This document shows positions 10,019 to 18,124 of a stretch of 46,933 nt of DNA, piece after piece. Positions within the stretch are counted from its first letter, which is position 1. The number at the start of each line of letters is the position of its first letter. The stretch is from an uncultured Bacteroides sp. (GTDB taxonomy: Bacteria > Bacteroidota > Bacteroidia > Bacteroidales > Bacteroidaceae): NCBI GenBank assembly GCA_949289345.1, contig CASENS010000045.1, positions 1-46,933 of the forward strand, written 5' to 3'. Under the pieces are notes generated by a model. That model did not search any database. It worked only from the letters and a program-made list of their open reading frames with translations, and was not told where the DNA came from. Position numbers and translations under genes: made by a program.

Positions 10019-10216
10019 GTGAAATATAGTTTGTAAATTAGATATTTCTTTTGTCGGGTGTAAAACTAACACTTATTTTTGAACTACTATGCATTGATTG
10101 ATATGTTATGGAGCATATAATGGGAAAAAATGTCCGTTTGTTGAAGGACTATTACAGATTTATTACAGAATTTAGTTCGCATATTTGTAAACTTATTAAT
10201 CATTTATTGTTTGCCG
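10019..10216. promoter_or_regulatory. Divergent intergenic region, candidate arabinose operon control region
   Basis: About 200 nt lie between the divergent galM and the beta-barrel gene, so the arabinose operon promoter must be here. An imperfect dyad GTGT-N7-ACAC is centred near 10067 and could be an AraR operator. No perfect TAnnTTTG box is seen on the minus strand; TAATTTAC with TTTT 21 nt upstream is the best weak match. On the plus strand CATATTTG (10180-10187) is one mismatch from the -7 consensus for the beta-barrel gene. Confidence 0.3.
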
Positions 10217-10867
10217 ATGAAGAAGTACTGCCTTATGGCTTTGATATTAGGTGTGATAAGCCTCCCTGCAACCACCGTGTATGCACAAGAGGCTGACTAC
10301 ACCACGTGGCTGAAGATAGGAACGCAATACGAGGTGAGCGGACGCTGGGAGCTGTCCGGAGGATTGGAGTGGCGCACTAAGGAAGATTTGGGCATGACCG
10401 ACCGGTTAGGTTTGGACGTAGCGGCCCGATACGAAGCGTTGTCTTTCTTGAAACTGGGCGCGGGATACGAGGTTCATTACCGCAACCGGGGGGATGAAGG
10501 ATGGAAGTTCCGTCACCGTTATCATGCCGAAGGGACGCTCTCTGCCAAGTTAATGCGGGTGAAAGTGAGCTTGCGCGAACGTTTTCAACACACATGGAAT
10601 GCGGAGGAGAAAGAGTTTCGCTTGCGCTCACGCCTGAAATTGGCTTACGACATCAGGCGTTGCAAGCTGGAGCCATACGCTTCTTTGGAGATGTACAACG
10701 GATTGGGTAGGGGAGAACGATTCGATGTGGCACGCATGCGCTACCGGGCAGGTCTTACCCTGCCGCTCTTCTCCGAGCGTTGGGAAGCGGATGTGTTCTA
10801 TTGCCGTCAGTGGGAACGGGACAAGAAGAAGAATATTTTCGGAGTGGATTGTGTGTATAAATTCTAA
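10217..10867 (+). CDS. Outer-membrane beta-barrel protein, DUF2490-like
   Basis: A 216-residue exported protein with signal peptide MKKYCLMALILGVISLPATTVYAQ and a mature part built of alternating amphipathic strands (repeated WELSGGLEWR-, LKLGAGYEVHYRN-like patterns) that end in the typical aromatic terminus VYKF. This fits a small outer-membrane barrel of the DUF2490 type; substrate or partner is unknown. The ATG was preferred over a TTG two codons upstream. It is transcribed divergently from the arabinose operon and stands before the his attenuator. Confidence 0.75.
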   Translation: MKKYCLMALILGVISLPATTVYAQEADYTTWLKIGTQYEVSGRWELSGGLEWRTKEDLGMTDRLGLDVAARYEALSFLKLGAGYEVHYRNRGDEGWKFRHRYHAEGTLSAKLMRVKVSLRERFQHTWNAEEKEFRLRSRLKLAYDIRRCKLEPYASLEMYNGLGRGERFDVARMRYRAGLTLPLFSERWEADVFYCRQWERDKKKNIFGVDCVYKF

Positions 10868-10904
10868 TATTGAAAGGTGAAAGTGACTTTTTTGTGATAA
10901 ATTC

Positions 10905-10935
10905 TTGGTGGTTTGGCCGGAAAACTGTATTTTTG
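10905..10935 (+). promoter_or_regulatory. Bacteroides-type promoter of the hisGD operon
   Basis: TATTTTTG (10928-10935) is an exact TAnnTTTG -7 box, and TTGG (10905-10908) lies exactly 19 nt upstream, matching the TTTG -33 box in three of four bases. It sits 20 nt before the his leader peptide, as expected for an attenuated biosynthetic operon. Confidence 0.75.
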
Positions 10936-10955
10936 TCGCGAAAAGAAACCGGATT

Positions 10956-11006
10956 ATGAAGAATTTTGCCACACATCATCACCATCATCATTATTCCAAC
11001 GGATAA
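10956..11006 (+). CDS. hisL: Histidine operon leader peptide
   Basis: A 16-codon frame encodes MKNFATHHHHHHYSNG with six consecutive His codons, then TAA. It is too short for usual gene calling. It starts about 20 nt after the promoter and ends 120 nt before hisG. A run of His codons directly ahead of a terminator upstream of hisG is the hallmark of translation-coupled attenuation: scarcity of charged His-tRNA stalls the ribosome within the run and lets the antiterminator form. The function assignment rests on sequence and position and is strong. Confidence 0.93.
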   Translation: MKNFATHHHHHHYSNG

Positions 11007-11095
11007 CATTTCGGTGGCGATGGGCGTATGTGTGCACACAAGAAGATATGCGGGAAGGAAGCTGGCCGAAATGTACGGTGGGCTTCCTTTTTTAT
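11006..11095 (+). terminator. his attenuator: antiterminator and terminator hairpins
   Basis: Terminator: AAGGAAGC (11055-11062) pairs with GCTTCCTT (11082-11089), with an inner CCG/CGG (11066-11068 with 11076-11078), followed by a T-rich run from 11088. Antiterminator: ACATTTCGG (11006-11014) is a perfect complement of CCGAAATGT (11066-11074), which overlaps the inner terminator stem, so the two folds exclude each other. The left antiterminator arm starts at the leader peptide stop codon, so a ribosome that finishes the peptide masks it and termination results. Confidence 0.88.
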
Positions 11096-11126
11096 TTTTG
11101 GATAACTCATAACTTTAAATATAAAT

Positions 11127-11984
11127 ATGACTATGCTGAGAATAGCTGTACAATCCAAAGGCCGTCTGTATGAAGAGACGATGCAATTGTTAGAAGAATC
11201 GGACATCAAACTGAGCACCTCCAAGCGTACGTTGCTGGTGCAGGCATCCAATTTCCCCGTGGAGGTGTTGTTTCTCCGTGATGACGATATTCCCCAGACC
11301 GTGGCTACGGGCGTGGCCGACCTGGGCATTGTGGGTGAAAACGAATTCATGGAACGTGCCGAAGACGCTGATATTGTGAAACGCTTGGGATTCAGCAAAT
11401 GCCGCCTGTCGCTGGCCATTCCCGGCGATGTGGATTATCCCGGCGTGCGTTGGTTCGAGGGTAAGAAGATTGCCACCTCCTATCCCGGAATTCTCTCGCG
11501 CTACTTGCAGGAACAAGGCATACGTGCGGAGATACACGTCATCACCGGTTCGGTGGAAGTGTCGCCCGGCATCGGACTGGCGGATGGTATTTTCGACATT
11601 GTAAGCTCCGGCTCCACGCTTGTGAGCAACCGCTTGAAGGAGGTGGAGGTCGTGATGCGCTCCGAAGCCCTGCTCATCGGGCACAAACAGATGGACGAGG
11701 GCAAACGCGAAATTCTGCGCGAGCTCCTCTTCCGCATCAATGCCGTAAAGGCCGCCGAGGACAAGAAGTATGTCTTGATGAACGCTCCGCGTGAGAAAGT
11801 GGATGCCATCGTTTCCCTTTTGCCCGGCATGAAAAGCCCCACGGTGATGCCATTGGCACAAGAGGGCTGGTGCTCCGTCCACACGGTGCTGGACGAAAAA
11901 TGCTTTTGGGAGATAATAGGCAAACTTAAGGCACTGGGGGCTGAAGGTATTTTGGTGTTGCCCATTGAGAAAATGATTGTATAA
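11127..11984 (+). CDS. hisG: ATP phosphoribosyltransferase
   Basis: First committed step of histidine synthesis, joining PRPP and ATP. The 285-residue form includes the catalytic type II periplasmic-binding-like fold (RIAVQSKGRL at the N-terminus, DLGIVGENEF, and the PRPP loop segment DIVSSGSTLVSNRLKEVE near residues 157-174) and the C-terminal regulatory domain (about 215-285, VLDEKCFWEIIGKLKALGAEG) through which histidine inhibits the long form. A second ATG two codons in (11133) gives MLRIAVQSKGRL and is an equally likely start. It is governed by the attenuator immediately upstream and is followed by hisD. Confidence 0.96.
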   Translation: MTMLRIAVQSKGRLYEETMQLLEESDIKLSTSKRTLLVQASNFPVEVLFLRDDDIPQTVATGVADLGIVGENEFMERAEDADIVKRLGFSKCRLSLAIPGDVDYPGVRWFEGKKIATSYPGILSRYLQEQGIRAEIHVITGSVEVSPGIGLADGIFDIVSSGSTLVSNRLKEVEVVMRSEALLIGHKQMDEGKREILRELLFRINAVKAAEDKKYVLMNAPREKVDAIVSLLPGMKSPTVMPLAQEGWCSVHTVLDEKCFWEIIGKLKALGAEGILVLPIEKMIV

Positions 11985-12037
11985 GGTTAAATGATAAATT
12001 GGCGGGACGTTCATTTTCATTTATATATATAAAAGAT

Positions 12038-13324
12038 ATGATATTAGTAGATTACCCTGAAAAATCACAGTGGGCGGACCTCTTGAAACGCCCCGTGATG
12101 GATACCGAACACCTGTTCGACACTGTGCGCGACATCATCCGTGCGGTGCGTACTGAAGGCGATAGTGCCGTGCTGCGTTACGAAGCCCAGTTTGACAAAG
12201 CACAACTCGAAACTTTGGAAGTCACTCCGCAAGAGTTTGACGAGGCCGAAGCTTCGACAAGTCAAGAGTTGAAGGACGCCATTCGCCTGGCGGCTCAAAA
12301 CATCGAAACTTTCCATGCCGCCCAACGCTTCGAGCCCTGCAAAGTTGAGACTCAGCCTGGCGTGACCTGCTGGCAAAAAGCGGTGCCCATCGAGAAGGTC
12401 GGCTTGTATATTCCCGGAGGGACAGCCCCGCTTTTTTCCACCGTGCTGATGCTGGCCGTGCCTGCCCGCATAGCCGGATGCCGTGAGATTGTACTTTGTA
12501 CGCCGCCTTCTCCTTCGGGCAAGGTTCATCCTGCTGTGCTCGTGGCGGCTCGTGTGGCCGGAGTGCGTCGAATGTTCAAGGCCGGAGGCGTGCAGGCCAT
12601 AGCGGCCATGGCTTATGGCACGGAGAGTGTCCCCAAAGTGTACAAGATATTCGGCCCCGGAAACCAATATGTCACAGCGGCCAAGCAATTGGTGGGCTTG
12701 CGCGATGTGGCTATCGACATGCCGGCCGGTCCTTCCGAAGTGGAGGTGTTGGCCGATGCCAAAGCCAATCCTGTATTTGTCGCTTCCGACCTATTGAGCC
12801 AGGCCGAGCACGGAGTGGACAGCCAGGCTATCCTTGTGACTACTTCTAAAGCGCTTCAACTGGCAGTTCACGAGGAAGTGGAACGCCAGTTGAACCGACT
12901 TTCCCGTAAGGAAATAGCCGCCCGGTCACTGGCCAATAGTAAATTGATACTGGTAAAGGATATGGACGAAGCTGTCGAAATGACTAACGAGTATGCGCCT
13001 GAACACCTCATTATCGAGACAGAGGACTATGCTTCGCTGGCCGGACGTATCATTCACGCCGGTTCCGTATTCTTAGGCCCGCTCACGCCCGAGAGTGCGG
13101 GTGATTATGCTTCCGGCACTAACCATACCCTGCCCACCAACGGCTATGCCAAGGCGTATAGCGGCGTTTGTCTGGACAGTTTCGTCCGGAAGATGACCCT
13201 TCAAGAGATACGTCCCGAAGGGCTTCGCCGGATAGGTCCCGCTATCGAACTGATGGCTGCTAATGAGATGTTGGACGGGCATAAGAATGCCGTCACGGTG
13301 CGTATGGCCGAGTTGGAGAAGTAG
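12038..13324 (+). CDS. hisD: Histidinol dehydrogenase
   Basis: Zn-dependent enzyme that oxidises L-histidinol to histidine in two NAD+ steps, the end of the pathway. The start is the ATG giving MILVDYPEKSQW; the longer frame from 11999 adds 13 residues without family similarity. The product of 428 residues has family length. Visible segments: FGPGNQYVTAAKQ, DMPAGPSEVEVLAD, SQAEHGVDSQ (Zn-ligand Gln and His) and EYAPEHL with the catalytic Glu-His. It follows hisG after 53 nt, in the same operon. Confidence 0.95.
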   Translation: MILVDYPEKSQWADLLKRPVMDTEHLFDTVRDIIRAVRTEGDSAVLRYEAQFDKAQLETLEVTPQEFDEAEASTSQELKDAIRLAAQNIETFHAAQRFEPCKVETQPGVTCWQKAVPIEKVGLYIPGGTAPLFSTVLMLAVPARIAGCREIVLCTPPSPSGKVHPAVLVAARVAGVRRMFKAGGVQAIAAMAYGTESVPKVYKIFGPGNQYVTAAKQLVGLRDVAIDMPAGPSEVEVLADAKANPVFVASDLLSQAEHGVDSQAILVTTSKALQLAVHEEVERQLNRLSRKEIAARSLANSKLILVKDMDEAVEMTNEYAPEHLIIETEDYASLAGRIIHAGSVFLGPLTPESAGDYASGTNHTLPTNGYAKAYSGVCLDSFVRKMTLQEIRPEGLRRIGPAIELMAANEMLDGHKNAVTVRMAELEK

Positions 13325-13358
13325 ATGGATATGAAGTATATCGACTTATATTATAAAT

Positions 13359-14003
13359 ATGAAAGAAGACATTGCTGTACTTTTTGATTTTGATGGTGTA
13401 GTGGTAGACACAGAAACTCAATATAGTCGTTTTTGGCATCAAGTAGGGACCGATTATCTGGGGGTTAATGATTTGGAAGGACGTGTCAAAGGGCAGACTT
13501 TGACGCATATCTACGAATTGTTTTTCGAAGGAAAGGAGAAAGAGCGACGGGAGATAACCTCGGCGCTTAATCGTTTCGAAGAAAAGATGTCTTACGAATT
13601 TATTCCAGGCTTTCTTGATTTCTTGTCGGATTTGCGTGCGCATGATGTGAAAACGGCTGTAGTTACCAGTTCCAACCGTCAGAAGATGGAGGCTGTATAT
13701 CGTGCACGTCCCGAGCTTCACGACTTGTTCGACCGCATTCTTACGGCCGAGATGTTTTCGGCTTCAAAGCCTGCTCCCGATTGTTTCCTGTTGGGCATGG
13801 AGGTGCTGGGCACTTCGCCGGACACTACGTATGTTTTCGAAGACTCTTTCAATGGTTTAAAGGCAGGTATGGCTTCGGGCGCTTTTGTCATAGGGCTTTC
13901 CACAACCAACCGCCCTGAAGATATAGCCCCTCTTTGCCATTGTGTAATAGCCGATTTCCGTGATTTCTCGTACGATAAGATGCGCAAAGTGAACAAGGTA
14001 TAG
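13359..14003 (+). CDS. HAD-superfamily phosphatase, beta-phosphoglucomutase-like
   Basis: A 214-residue HAD hydrolase with all four motifs: DFDGVVVDT (motif I, nucleophile Asp near residue 10), VVTSSNRQ (motif II), KPAPD (motif III Lys) and VFEDSFNGLKAG (motif IV). The helical cap after motif I is of the PGM/CbbY type. Such enzymes dephosphorylate small sugar phosphates or act as phosphoglucomutases; the exact substrate is not visible. It lies 34 nt after hisD and could be part of the his transcript, but it is not the histidinol phosphatase, which is fused in hisB. Confidence 0.85.
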   Translation: MKEDIAVLFDFDGVVVDTETQYSRFWHQVGTDYLGVNDLEGRVKGQTLTHIYELFFEGKEKERREITSALNRFEEKMSYEFIPGFLDFLSDLRAHDVKTAVVTSSNRQKMEAVYRARPELHDLFDRILTAEMFSASKPAPDCFLLGMEVLGTSPDTTYVFEDSFNGLKAGMASGAFVIGLSTTNRPEDIAPLCHCVIADFRDFSYDKMRKVNKV

Positions 14004-14013
14004 GAAAAAGATG

Positions 14014-14021
14014 TAACTTTG
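14014..14021 (+). promoter_or_regulatory. Candidate -7 box before panB
   Basis: TAACTTTG is an exact TAnnTTTG match 29 nt before the panB start. No good TTTG lies 19-21 nt upstream, so only the -7 element is supported. Confidence 0.4.
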
Positions 14022-14049
14022 CGCCCGAATTTTTAAAATCTTATTAGTA

Positions 14050-14871
14050 ATGGCTGGATACATTTCAGACGACACTCGTAAAGTGACGACTCATCGCCTC
14101 GTCGAGATGAAGCAGAGAGGCGAAAAAATTTCCATGTTGACTTCGTATGATTACACCATGGCACAGATAGTGGACGGTGCCGGTATGGATGTGATTTTGG
14201 TGGGCGATTCGGCTTCGAACGTCATGGCCGGTAATGTGACGACGTTGCCCATCACGCTCGACCAGATGATTTATCATGCTAAATCCGTAGTGCGTGGGGT
14301 AAAGCGTGCAATGGTAGTGGTCGATATGCCTTTTGGCTCTTATCAAGGCAATGAGTTGGAGGGTTTGGCTTCGGCCATCCGTATTATGAAGGAAAGCCAT
14401 GCCGATGCGTTGAAGTTGGAAGGCGGAGAAGAAATCATTGATACAGTGAAACGCATTGTTTGCGCAGGCATTCCCGTGATGGGTCACCTGGGACTGATGC
14501 CGCAGAGCATTAATAAGTATGGTACTTATACTGTTCGTGCCAAGGATGAAGCCGAGGCTGAGAAGCTGATACGTGACGCTCATTTGTTGGAAGAAGCCGG
14601 ATGCTTTGGTTTGGTATTGGAAAAAATTCCCGCTACGCTGGCCGGAAGGGTGGCGCATGAACTTCAAATTCCTGTGATAGGCATTGGTGCGGGAGGTGAT
14701 GTCGACGGGCAGGTATTGGTCGTGCAAGACATGTTGGGCATGAACAACGGTTTTCGTCCTCGTTTCCTGCGTCGGTATGCTGACTTGCATACAGTGATGA
14801 CAGATGCCATCAGCCGCTATATTTCGGATGTGAAGAATCTGGATTTCCCGAATGAAAAAGAGCAATACTGA
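14050..14871 (+). CDS. panB: 3-methyl-2-oxobutanoate hydroxymethyltransferase
   Basis: First enzyme of pantothenate (coenzyme A) synthesis; it transfers a hydroxymethyl group from methylenetetrahydrofolate to alpha-ketoisovalerate. The 273-residue protein shows the family segments [28 protein letters not shown] (metal-binding Asp), [29 protein letters not shown] and [15 protein letters not shown]. Length is typical. Its last 20 nt overlap the start of the next gene, suggesting translational coupling. Confidence 0.95.
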   Translation: MAGYISDDTRKVTTHRLVEMKQRGEKISMLTSYDYTMAQIVDGAGMDVILVGDSASNVMAGNVTTLPITLDQMIYHAKSVVRGVKRAMVVVDMPFGSYQGNELEGLASAIRIMKESHADALKLEGGEEIIDTVKRIVCAGIPVMGHLGLMPQSINKYGTYTVRAKDEAEAEKLIRDAHLLEEAGCFGLVLEKIPATLAGRVAHELQIPVIGIGAGGDVDGQVLVVQDMLGMNNGFRPRFLRRYADLHTVMTDAISRYISDVKNLDFPNEKEQY

Positions 14872-15829
14872 TAGCCTGCTGACAAGGGGACTGTTCTTGA
14901 TGTGTATGGTCAATTTTCTGCTGTACGCTTCAGTGTACATGGTGATGGGTGTATTGCCTTTAGTCAAGACGGAGGTTGTTGTCCGGACAGTTCCCTTTTT
15001 CTTGTTGGGCGGCTTGCTTGCGGGGCCTTTCCACGCCTATTTGGCCGATACGTTCAGGCGTAAGCATGTGCTGCTGTGGGCGCTTGCCGGCATTGCGTTG
15101 ACGATGGTCGGAGTTACCTATGTCCGTGAGGTATGGTACGTGTGGGTGGCTTTGGTACAGGGCGTTTGCTTGGCTTTGGCCATTGGGGCAAGTACCACAA
15201 TCAGTATTGACATTACGCTGTCCGGACATCGTACGTCGGGTAACATGCTTTTTGCCTTTTGGGGGCGTATGGGCATGGTGACAGGCATGGTAGCGGGTGT
15301 ATGGATGCTGTTCCATTATTCACTCGCTTTCCTTACCTATCTGGCGGCAGTTTGCCTTGGCTTGGCTTTTGTATTGGCTGCGTTGGTATACGTGTCTTTC
15401 CGTGCACCCATTGGTGTGACTCTGTGCAGTATCGACCGCTTTTTGTTGCCCCGTGCATGGTTGCCGGCTTTTAACGTACTTGTGTGGGGTTATGCTTCCG
15501 GTATAGGAGGAGTATTCTTGATGGATATAGCCGATGCAGGAGGATTCATGTGGATGCTTCCCCTGTTCTTGCTTCCTTTGCTTACCCCGATTGTGGTCAA
15601 GATGTTTGTTAAATTGTCACATCATTGCCAACGGGCTACGGGGAATATGACGTTCAATCTGGCATTGGACTTTGGTTTCCTTGCAGGTGTATGGACGGTC
15701 TGTTACCTGGACTCCATGGAGGATGTACCGGTAAATGGAGATAACTTGATGGTTAGTGTATTGGTCTTGACCGTTCTGGCATATGTATTTGCCACCCGTC
15801 CTTACTATAAAAGGAAACGTGTCAGATAG
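14852..15829 (+). CDS. MFS-like membrane transporter
   Basis: Integral membrane protein of 325 residues with about ten hydrophobic helices. A positively charged loop after helix 2 ([13 protein letters not shown], about residues 61-73) resembles the major facilitator signature GxxxDRxGRR. It is shorter than the usual 400 residues of that superfamily. The substrate is unknown. It overlaps panB by 20 nt on the same strand and converges with dgkA, whose 3' end it overlaps by 25 nt. Confidence 0.65.
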   Translation: MKKSNTDSLLTRGLFLMCMVNFLLYASVYMVMGVLPLVKTEVVVRTVPFFLLGGLLAGPFHAYLADTFRRKHVLLWALAGIALTMVGVTYVREVWYVWVALVQGVCLALAIGASTTISIDITLSGHRTSGNMLFAFWGRMGMVTGMVAGVWMLFHYSLAFLTYLAAVCLGLAFVLAALVYVSFRAPIGVTLCSIDRFLLPRAWLPAFNVLVWGYASGIGGVFLMDIADAGGFMWMLPLFLLPLLTPIVVKMFVKLSHHCQRATGNMTFNLALDFGFLAGVWTVCYLDSMEDVPVNGDNLMVSVLVLTVLAYVFATRPYYKRKRVR

Positions 15830-16176
15830 GGCACAAAGATTATTAATCCTACAATCATCGCTGTCAGAGCACATATCAACACCGCTCCGGCGGCGATGTC
15901 TTTTATTTGTCCCGCCAAAGGCTGATGCTGGGGCGACACTAAGTCGACAATGCGTTCTATTGCGCTATTGAATAATTCTGCGGCTATTACCACTCCAATG
16001 CAGAGCGTGACAATCATCCACTCAGTTTGTGTGATGTCGCAAATAAATCCGGTTGCCGCTACACATATGGCGGCGATGAGATGGAAACTGAGGTTTTGTT
16101 CCTTTCCCGTCACACACCGGATGCCTTTCCATGCATAGCCGAAGCTCCGTATTTGTTTCTTGAAATCGTAGCGCAT
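15805..16176 (-). CDS. dgkA: Diacylglycerol/undecaprenol kinase family protein
   Basis: Small inner-membrane lipid kinase of 123 residues with an N-terminal amphipathic helix and three membrane spans. The conserved active-site helix FNSAIERIVDLVSPQ (about residues 65-79, catalytic Glu) and AGQIKDIAAGAVL are present. In many non-proteobacteria this family phosphorylates undecaprenol, feeding cell-wall carrier recycling; lipid choice cannot be told here. It overlaps the convergent transporter gene at the 3' ends. Confidence 0.88.
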   Translation of the reverse strand: MRYDFKKQIRSFGYAWKGIRCVTGKEQNLSFHLIAAICVAATGFICDITQTEWMIVTLCIGVVIAAELFNSAIERIVDLVSPQHQPLAGQIKDIAAGAVLICALTAMIVGLIIFVPYLTRFLL

Positions 16177-16215
16177 TTGGTAAATGATAATTTAATCCTC
16201 TCAACTTCCTTTTAT

Positions 16216-17382
16216 CTAATCAATCTGTAATTCATAAAGGCAAGCCTGTACTTCTGCGGTGCTTCCCAGATGTTTTCCTTCGTCATCGGATAACTTTACG
16301 CATTCGCGCCATTCCTGGTTTGCATTCATCTTACATCGGGACAATTTCATGACGATGTTGGAAGGACGGAAGCCTGTGTCGTTCGTTAGGTTGGTGCCGA
16401 TGCCGAAAGCGCACCGGATGCGTCCTTGGCAGAAACGGAAGATTTCGAGTGCTTTGTTGAAATCCAACGCATTACTGAAGATGATTGTCTTGGTGGTTGG
16501 GTCAATGCCAAATTCCTGATAGCGTGCGATGAGTTTGTCGGTAAAGTCGAACTCATTCCCTGAGTCGCATCGCACTCCGTCAAACAATTTGGCTTGTTTA
16601 CGGCTGAGGTTGCTTAGGAAAGCGTCGGTAGTATATGTGTCGGAGAGTGCTGTTCCTAAGTCGCCGTCGTAGACGTTTACCCAGTTCTCTAAAGCCATAT
16701 AGTTGGCGTGTTTGTATCCGAATTGCGCCCCGTGGAACATGAACCACTCGTGCGGATGGGTACCCATGGGGCGCATGTCATACTTCATGGCAAAGTAGCA
16801 ATTGGACGTGCCTGTGCAATATTGGGCGTGTTGTTTTAAGTAAGCGATAACCGTGTCGTGTACCTCGAAGGAGAAACGCCGGCGTGTGCCGAACTCTGAG
16901 AAAGGCATCTGGTAGCGGTTGGATAGCGCAACTTTGTCCACTAAGCGGGAGGTCACGATGGCCAGGTCGGGGTGGTTACCCATAACTAGGTTCCTCACTT
17001 CGGAAACGATGGCCAGTAACGGTACTTCGTAAAGCGTTACCTTGTACAGGTAGTCAGTCACTTCTATATGTAGGTGCCGTTCTTCGTCCAGGCGGATTTC
17101 CACTTTTTCGGGTTGGAAGCGGAAAGAAGATAACCATTCCCAATATACACGGGGGATAAAACGGCAACTGTGTGTCATATACTCCAACTCGTCTCCTGTC
17201 AAGGTTATCCGCCTCATGGTGTCAATAGCCGTTTTCAGTTCCGCCAGAAATTCATTCGAATATTCAGTCTGGTCACGGTCGGTAAAAGTAAAAGTCCCTT
17301 TAGCGTAGGGAAATAGTTTGATGTATGCGTACGAAGTTGTAAACTTATACAAATCGGTGTCGAGTATGGAATATATTTTCAT
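16216..17382 (-). CDS. pncB: Nicotinate phosphoribosyltransferase
   Basis: Salvages nicotinate to nicotinate mononucleotide with PRPP and ATP for NAD synthesis. The 388-residue product begins MKIYSILDTDLYKFTTSYAY, the family N-terminal, and has FGTRRRFSFEVHD, the phosphohistidine segment MGTHPHEWFMFHGAQ (about residues 210-224), RCDSGNEFDF and IIFSNALDF. Length is typical. It lies 39 nt upstream of dgkA on the same strand. Confidence 0.93.
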   Translation of the reverse strand: MKIYSILDTDLYKFTTSYAYIKLFPYAKGTFTFTDRDQTEYSNEFLAELKTAIDTMRRITLTGDELEYMTHSCRFIPRVYWEWLSSFRFQPEKVEIRLDEERHLHIEVTDYLYKVTLYEVPLLAIVSEVRNLVMGNHPDLAIVTSRLVDKVALSNRYQMPFSEFGTRRRFSFEVHDTVIAYLKQHAQYCTGTSNCYFAMKYDMRPMGTHPHEWFMFHGAQFGYKHANYMALENWVNVYDGDLGTALSDTYTTDAFLSNLSRKQAKLFDGVRCDSGNEFDFTDKLIARYQEFGIDPTTKTIIFSNALDFNKALEIFRFCQGRIRCAFGIGTNLTNDTGFRPSNIVMKLSRCKMNANQEWRECVKLSDDEGKHLGSTAEVQACLYELQID

Positions 17383-17423
17383 GATTTTTAGATTGGGTTT
17401 TATAGCTGCGTGCGTTTGGAATT

Positions 17424-18122
17424 TTATTTTAGCAAATCGAACAGGTAAGCGACTTTTACGCTGATGACACCATGGGCGGCACGTGAGAAATAATCTTTCT
17501 TCGTGGTTCCGTAGAAGTCGGAGAGGGCGTAATAGTATCGCCCTTCCACCTGGAAGTGGCCTATTCCGGTGCGCAATTCCACACCCGCTCCGCCGGTGAT
17601 GCCATAGTCGAATTTATTGTCAATGGAAGCTTCGTGCTGCTCTACGACGATGCCTGTATAGTTCTCCCAGTTTCCGCCAATGGTATGGCTGTCGCTAAGG
17701 AAAAAACCTATTTGCGGACCGGCATTGATGAAGAATTGCAGTCCGCGGTTTTCCTTTCCGAATGCCAGGTGGGCAAGAAACGGGATGTTGATGTAGTTCA
17801 TCTTGCGGGTATAGGCCAGGTCGGGGTAATCTTGATAAAATTCACTCCATCCTTGCTGGGAATAGTTGAGCTCCAGTTGGGCACCACATATCATGCCGAA
17901 ATATTTTTCGGAGACATAGCGCAGCGTAATGCCTCCTGTAGGTGTCATGAGGGAGCCTTGTTGTACGCTGGGCGAGAAACTGACAGAGTTGATGTTGATA
18001 CCTCCATTGACACCTACGGAAAAATTGTAACGTTGCTCGCCAATCTGAGCCCAGACAGAAGTTGTGACACCGGTCAGCAGGAGAATACCTATAAAGAGTA
18101 TTTTTACTTTCATGGGTTGCAT
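17424..18122 (-). CDS. PorT-like outer-membrane beta-barrel protein
   Basis: A 232-residue exported protein. Two starts are possible; the inner ATG giving MKVKILFIGILLLTGVTTSVWAQ makes the better signal peptide. The mature part has alternating strand pattern (NFSVGVNGGININSV, FINAGPQIGFFLSD, GITGGAGVELRTGIGHFQVEGRYYY segments) and ends SVKVAYLFDLLK, typical of Bacteroidetes small barrels related to PorT. Its start lies 2 nt from the stop of the LysM gene, so the two are probably co-translated. Confidence 0.8.
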   Translation of the reverse strand: MQPMKVKILFIGILLLTGVTTSVWAQIGEQRYNFSVGVNGGININSVSFSPSVQQGSLMTPTGGITLRYVSEKYFGMICGAQLELNYSQQGWSEFYQDYPDLAYTRKMNYINIPFLAHLAFGKENRGLQFFINAGPQIGFFLSDSHTIGGNWENYTGIVVEQHEASIDNKFDYGITGGAGVELRTGIGHFQVEGRYYYALSDFYGTTKKDYFSRAAHGVISVKVAYLFDLLK

Positions 18123-18124
18123 TT

